DNA from: Marivivens donghaensis
Lineage (GTDB): Bacteria; Pseudomonadota; Alphaproteobacteria; Rhodobacterales; Rhodobacteraceae
Assembly (NCBI RefSeq): GCF_030410045.1
Contig: NZ_JAUFRA010000005.1
Span: forward strand, 124,001 to 188,000
Reading direction: 5' to 3'
Length of the DNA: 64,000 bases
The translations under genes were made by a program, and so were the position numbers. A model generated the notes under the pieces. It searched no databases. It was given only the letters and a program-made list of their open reading frames with translations, and was not told the DNA's origin. How positions within the stretch are numbered: position 1 is the first letter of the stretch; each line of letters begins with the position of its first letter. Positions 60,020 to 64,000 of the stretch are shown piece by piece.

Positions 60020-60906
60020 TAGCGTTTCCTGTATTTCGCCTCGAATTCAAAGCCCAGACGGTTGGTCCCATCGGGGCGTTCACTTAATGCATACGTCCGT
60101 TCCCGAAGGAAATCCATCATCGCTTTAGGGTCAGAGGCATATGGGGCGAGCTCCTGTGGCGAAATCGGCGCGCCCACGGCGACTTTGACCCGTGATCCGA
60201 CGCGCGCACGAAATTCACGGATCAATAGCCCCATGCGCAGAGTGTAGTGCAAACGACTGGCAAGCTGGAACAGGCGGCTGTTCTGCCCATCGAAATAGAG
60301 CGGCACCACAGTCGCCCCCGATTTCGCGACCATCTTAGCGGTGAAATTGCGCCACATCGGGTCCAAAGGCCGATCAAACCCACGGTGCGCGGTCGAAACG
60401 GTGCCCCCTGGGAAAATCCCAATCGCCCCTCCCTGTTTCAGGTATCGGATCGCTTCAGCGCGGGTTTCGAGGTTCAGCCGCGCGCCCTCTTTGGTCTCGT
60501 CAAAGCTAATTGGCAGGATCACCCGTTCGAGGTCGGCAGAACGGCGAAACACCTGATGGGCCAAGACGCGGAAATCACCACCGCGCCGTTCGGACAGGAT
60601 CAACCCCATCATCATCCCATCTAGGATACCGTAGGGATGGTTCGCCACAACGACCACTGGCCCCTCAGCGGGAATATCACTCAGCGATCCTTTGGTGACC
60701 TCTAGCCCCAGTCGATAGCGTTCGACCATCACCTGCCAGAAATCGCGACCCTCAGCGACCTCGCGGTCATAGCCCTTGGCCTGCCGAATGAGCTTTAACC
60801 GCCCAGTGACATTTTCCATCGTGCGAACGAGGACGCGGCCCCCTCTGTTCGCCACGGCGCTGGCATAACTGATATCGCGGGCCACATGGCGGTCGGAACG
60901 CTGCAT
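60019..60906 (-). CDS. lysophospholipid acyltransferase (PlsC family)
   Basis: This 295-residue membrane-associated acyltransferase has the HX4D-type motif as NHPYGILDG near residue 90 and a second motif IGIFPGGTVSTAHRG near 168, where PlsC has EGTR. It may acylate lysophospholipids or ornithine lipids (OlsA-like). The variant motifs suggest a subfamily apart from housekeeping PlsC. It is cotranscribed with murI. There is a 229-bp gap to the divergent LysR gene. Confidence 0.85.
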   Translation of the reverse strand: MQRSDRHVARDISYASAVANRGGRVLVRTMENVTGRLKLIRQAKGYDREVAEGRDFWQVMVERYRLGLEVTKGSLSDIPAEGPVVVVANHPYGILDGMMMGLILSERRGGDFRVLAHQVFRRSADLERVILPISFDETKEGARLNLETRAEAIRYLKQGGAIGIFPGGTVSTAHRGFDRPLDPMWRNFTAKMVAKSGATVVPLYFDGQNSRLFQLASRLHYTLRMGLLIREFRARVGSRVKVAVGAPISPQELAPYASDPKAMMDFLRERTYALSERPDGTNRLGFEFEAKYRKR

Positions 60907-61135
60907 TTTGGATCGTCTCGGCTGATTCCCTAAAAGTGAAACAGGTATATCCAGCGGCTCACCAAAAAGGCACCGGATATGGGCAAACTGCCTTTAATTT
61001 CGCATTTCCGTTACAAATTATCTGTTAGCGCACCTACTCCTATGTTTTTCATGGCCTATCAGGTTGCATAGCTGTTATGACCGTAGGTAATGGGCACATT
61101 GTAGTGAGCGGTAAAACAGGCGGGCACAGAGTACG

Positions 61136-62044
61136 ATGGATTGGGATAAACTTCGGATATTTCACGCAGTTGCGGATGCTGGGTCGCTGACCCACGCTGG
61201 CGAAACCCTGCACCTGTCCCAATCTGCGGTCAGCCGTCAGATTCGCTCGCTCGAGGAATCTCTGAACACCACACTGTTTCACCGCCATGCCCGTGGTTTG
61301 ATCCTGACCGAACAGGGCGAACTGCTGTTCGACGCCACCCGCGCGATGAACAAACGGCTCGAGGCTGCAGCGGCGCGTATCCGCGACAGCGAAGAAGAAG
61401 TGTTCGGTGAGTTGAAAGTGACCACCACCACGGGCTTTGGCACCATGTGGCTCGCGCCGCGTTTGCCGAAACTCTACGAGAAATACCCCGAGCTCAAAAT
61501 CGACCTGATGCTCGAAGAGCGGGTGCTCGACCTGCCCATGCGTGAAGCCGACGTTGCGATCCGCATGAAAGAGCCGTCACAGGCCGACCTGATCCGCAAA
61601 CGTCTGATGAACATTCGGATGCGTCTCTATGCGACTCAGGACTACCTCGACACGCACGCGCCACTCACCACGGTCGAAGAAATCTCTGCCCACCGTCTGA
61701 TTTGCCAGAGCCCCAATTCGGCTCAGGTCTCGGCGGGCGCGACACTGGTGCAGCATTTGCTTGGCTATGATGTGCTTAGCACGCTCACCGTGAACAACTA
61801 CTTTGGCGCATTGCAGGCCGTTTTGGCGAATTTGGGCGTCGGCGTGCTGCCCGATTACCTGACCGAAGACTTCCCGCAACTCGTCCGCGTGCTGCCAGAA
61901 ATCGAATCCGGTGAGGTTCCTGTGTTCCTCGCCTACCCCGAAGAACTGCGCCAATCGAAACGCGTCGCCGCATTTCGGGACTTCGTTCAAGAAGAAATAT
62001 TCAACCACCGCCGTAAGATACGCGATAACGAGACCCCCTCCTGA
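61136..62044 (+). CDS. LysR-family transcriptional regulator
   Basis: This 302-residue regulator has a typical N-terminal winged helix (DKLRIFHAVADAGSLTHAGE, then LHLSQSAVSRQIRSLEESLN) and a full effector-binding domain (from about residue 90, KVTTTTGFGTMWLAPRLPKL). The effector is unknown. The start MDWDKLRIF is the canonical LysR N-terminus. It is divergent from the acyltransferase-murI pair, which it could regulate. RNA candidate B and purL follow on the same strand. Confidence 0.92.
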   Translation: MDWDKLRIFHAVADAGSLTHAGETLHLSQSAVSRQIRSLEESLNTTLFHRHARGLILTEQGELLFDATRAMNKRLEAAAARIRDSEEEVFGELKVTTTTGFGTMWLAPRLPKLYEKYPELKIDLMLEERVLDLPMREADVAIRMKEPSQADLIRKRLMNIRMRLYATQDYLDTHAPLTTVEEISAHRLICQSPNSAQVSAGATLVQHLLGYDVLSTLTVNNYFGALQAVLANLGVGVLPDYLTEDFPQLVRVLPEIESGEVPVFLAYPEELRQSKRVAAFRDFVQEEIFNHRRKIRDNETPS

Positions 62045-62135
62045 TCCCAGCTATGCTGTGAGTGCATAACGGGCATGTCTCAAGTTGATAGGGTTTTTCC
62101 TTGATCGTTAACAAACTGCTGCCTATTTGAGCCTT

Positions 62136-62216
62136 CGAAGCCGATGATGCTTATACGCTCATCACTTCAACCTCCCTGTTGGACTTCGCCGGGCATCGTC
62201 CCGGCGATTTTTTTTT
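62136..62216 (+). ncRNA. candidate small RNA B with anti-Shine-Dalgarno element
   Basis: The 253-bp gap between the LysR gene and purL holds a hairpin (GATGA/TCATC extended by GAAG/CTTC, about 62137-62168), unpaired AACCTCCC, the 15-mer CTCCCTGTTGGACTT (62172-62186) and a strong terminator. The layout matches RNA A at 6531-6607, including the element placed immediately before the terminator. Upstream, TTGATC (62101-62106) and TATTTG (62124-62129) with a 17-bp spacer could be its promoter; CCTTGATC and CCTATTTG also resemble a heat-shock sigma promoter. It could instead be a long 3' UTR of the LysR gene processed to an sRNA. The terminator would prevent read-through into purL. Confidence 0.6.
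62186..62216 (+). terminator. Rho-independent terminator of RNA B
   Basis: TCGCCGGG/CCCGGCGA 8-bp stem with a CATCGT loop is followed by nine Ts, 80 bp upstream of purL. Confidence 0.9.
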
Positions 62217-62297
62217 GCCCTCGCGTCACCTGCGGGCCTTCCCCCCAAAGCCTGCTTGCCCTAATAGGACGGCACTTCCAGCCTGCGGGGAAAGACC

Positions 62298-64000
62298 ATG
62301 GACGATCCGAAAATCACCGAAGACCTGATTGCTGCTCACGGCCTCAAGCCAGATGAGTATGAACGTATCCTCGAGATTATCGGACGAGAGCCGACATTTA
62401 CCGAGCTCGGCATCTTCTCTGCGATGTGGAACGAACACTGTTCTTATAAGTCGTCCAAGAAATGGCTCCGTGGTCTGCCGACCAAAGGCCCGCAAGTGAT
62501 CTGCGGTCCGGGCGAGAACGCTGGTGTTGTCGATATCGGCGACGGTCAGGCGATCGTGTTCAAAATGGAAAGCCATAACCACCCGTCCTACATCGAACCC
62601 TATCAGGGTGCGGCAACGGGCGTTGGCGGCATTCTGCGCGACGTATTCACCATGGGCGCCCGTCCGATTGCAGCGATGAACTCGCTCTCGTTCGGTGCTC
62701 CGGATCACCCGAAAACCAAACAGCTCGTCAACGGCGTGGTTGAGGGCGTTGGCGGCTACGGCAACTGTTTCGGCGTTCCGACCGTTGGTGGTGAGGTTCG
62801 CTTCCACCCTGCGTATAACGGCAACTGCCTCGTGAACGCTTTCGCGGCTGGACTCGCTGACGCGGACAAGATCTTCTACTCGGCGGCCTCTGGCGTCGGC
62901 ATGCCTGTTGTGTACCTCGGTGCGAAAACAGGTCGCGACGGTGTTGGCGGTGCGACCATGGCATCGGCTGAATTCGACGACACCATCGAGGAAAAACGCC
63001 CCACCGTTCAGGTTGGTGACCCGTTCACTGAAAAACGCCTGATGGAAGCCTGCATGGAACTGATGCGCACGGGCGCTGTGATCTCCATTCAAGACATGGG
63101 TGCGGCTGGCCTCACCTGTTCCGCCGTTGAGATGGGCGACAAAGGTCACTTGGGCATTAAGCTGGAACTGGACCGCGTTCCCCAGCGTGAACCCAACATG
63201 ACCGCCTACGAGATGATGCTCTCTGAATCCCAAGAGCGGATGCTCATGGTTCTGAACCCAGAGCTTGAGGCCGAAGCCCGCGCTGTGTTCGAAAAATGGG
63301 ACCTCGATTTCGCAATCGTCGGTGAAACCATCGCCGAAGACCGTTTCGTCATCCTCCACGGCAACGAAGTCAAAGCGGACCTGCCGCTCTCAGAATTGTC
63401 GTCCTCGGCACCTGAATACGACCGTCCGTGGGTTCCGACTCCAGCTGCGGCACCGATGGCAGACGTTCCTGGCGTTGACGCGATTGACGGCCTGAAGGCG
63501 CTGATTTCGTCCCCGAACTACGCTGGCAAACAGTGGGTCTACGAACAATACGACAGCCAAGTTATGGGCGACACCGTTCGCAAACCGGGCTTGGGCGCTG
63601 GCATCGTGCGCATCCACGGCACCAATAAGGCTGTCGCCTTCACCTCGGACGTGACCCCGCGCTACGTGAAGGCAAACCCTGTTGAAGGCGGCAAACAAGC
63701 CGTTGCCGAAGCCTACCGCAACCTCTCTGCCGTTGGGGCAAAGCCGCTGGCAACCACCGACAACTTGAACTTTGGCAACCCTGAGAAGCCAGAGATCATG
63801 GGTCAGTTCGTTGGCGCTCTTCAGGGTATCGGTGAGGCCTGTATCGCGCTCGACACCCCGATCGTTTCGGGCAACGTATCGCTCTACAACGAAACCGATG
63901 GTCAAGGCATCCTGCCGACCCCGACCATCTGTGCTGTTGGCCTGATCGAGAACCTCGATGATGCGATCCTCGGCACTGCACGTGACGGTCACGTTCTGCT
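62298..64000 (+). CDS. purL: phosphoribosylformylglycinamidine synthase subunit PurL (runs off the window)
   Basis: The first 567 residues are visible, out of about 720 in the family. PurL converts FGAR to FGAM in purine synthesis, with PurQ and PurS. The N-terminal MWNEHCSYKSSKKWL, the ATP site region KMESHNHPSYIEPYQGAATG near residue 93, DPFTEKRLMEACMELM and the second-half TPRYVKANPVEGGK, NFGNPEKP are all typical of the small bacterial form. The start ATG at 62298 has a GGGGAAAG site. It begins 80 bp after the terminator of RNA B, so its promoter must lie in that short gap or transcripts must read through. Confidence 0.96.
   Translation, partial: MDDPKITEDLIAAHGLKPDEYERILEIIGREPTFTELGIFSAMWNEHCSYKSSKKWLRGLPTKGPQVICGPGENAGVVDIGDGQAIVFKMESHNHPSYIEPYQGAATGVGGILRDVFTMGARPIAAMNSLSFGAPDHPKTKQLVNGVVEGVGGYGNCFGVPTVGGEVRFHPAYNGNCLVNAFAAGLADADKIFYSAASGVGMPVVYLGAKTGRDGVGGATMASAEFDDTIEEKRPTVQVGDPFTEKRLMEACMELMRTGAVISIQDMGAAGLTCSAVEMGDKGHLGIKLELDRVPQREPNMTAYEMMLSESQERMLMVLNPELEAEARAVFEKWDLDFAIVGETIAEDRFVILHGNEVKADLPLSELSSSAPEYDRPWVPTPAAAPMADVPGVDAIDGLKALISSPNYAGKQWVYEQYDSQVMGDTVRKPGLGAGIVRIHGTNKAVAFTSDVTPRYVKANPVEGGKQAVAEAYRNLSAVGAKPLATTDNLNFGNPEKPEIMGQFVGALQGIGEACIALDTPIVSGNVSLYNETDGQGILPTPTICAVGLIENLDDAILGTARDGHVL

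Noticed and set aside
1..64000. CRISPR arrays, rRNA genes, insertion sequences with intact transposase
   Set aside because: No regularly spaced repeats, rRNA sequence or transposase motif was seen on reading the window.

Overview
The window looks like chromosomal DNA of a marine Rhodobacteraceae (Roseobacter-group alphaproteobacterium). The signs are high GC with alphaproteobacterial gene neighbourhoods (ppiD-trpE, trpGDC-moaC-moeA-lexA, argC-ccmE, aroK-aroB), a class II (B12-dependent) ribonucleotide reductase, gene-transfer-agent-type lysis genes, an Invasion-associated-locus-B protein, and a LexA box of the GAAC-N7-GAAC type. These assignments rest on reading the translated sequence and on recall of families; no database search was run.

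Layout. 0-7.4 kb: aroB/aroK, a secreted helical protein, xerD, a CorC-type CBS protein, a HerA-type ATPase, then a gene-poor stretch with two short terminator-ended RNA candidates, and an IalB protein. 7.5-12.7 kb: an envelope/lipid block (ketoacyl synthase, dedicated ACP, LpxD-type acyltransferase, L,D-transpeptidase, DUF882 peptidase). 12.7-18.7 kb: a GNAT-like protein, an unusual winged-helix regulator, an XRE regulator with no normal start codon, a chemoreceptor without a periplasmic sensor, and the 5-oxoprolinase genes pxpBCA. 18.8-27.3 kb: nrdJ with a highly structured 157-nt leader, then an Lrp-type regulator, a DmdA-like aminomethyltransferase, an enoyl-CoA hydratase and an acyl-CoA ligase, which together suggest DMSP or related C1/short-chain acid catabolism. 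27.4-32.7 kb: an accessory block next to tRNA-Pro, with an orphan Gly-rich protein, a broken MFS gene, a cytochrome c, a small Cys/His-rich secreted protein, a broken integrase, a glyoxalase-superfamily protein and a MATE exporter. 32.8-47.9 kb: core genes (cold shock, pdxH, fabI, lysE, gpt, ppiD, trpE, rpiB, trpGDC, moaC, moeA, lexA) with one AT-rich orphan after trpE. 47.9-64 kb: comEC interrupted by an amber codon, gltX, gltA, a PaaG-type hydratase, ccmH/ccmF, a three-gene lysis cassette, ccmE, argC, murI, an acyltransferase, a LysR regulator, a third RNA candidate and the start of purL.

The most notable signals lie outside the proteins. Two terminator-ended RNA candidates 55 kb apart (ending near 6607 and 62216) share a 15-nt, 14-identical element containing an anti-Shine-Dalgarno core placed directly before the terminator. 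A third candidate RNA next to the first (6674-6739) carries the near-perfect complement of that element, as a sponge or antisense RNA would. nrdJ has a leader closed by a 9-bp stem around five consecutive hairpins. A phage/GTA-type holin-endolysin cassette is embedded in the cytochrome c maturation cluster, with a hairpin that could hide the endolysin ribosome-binding site.
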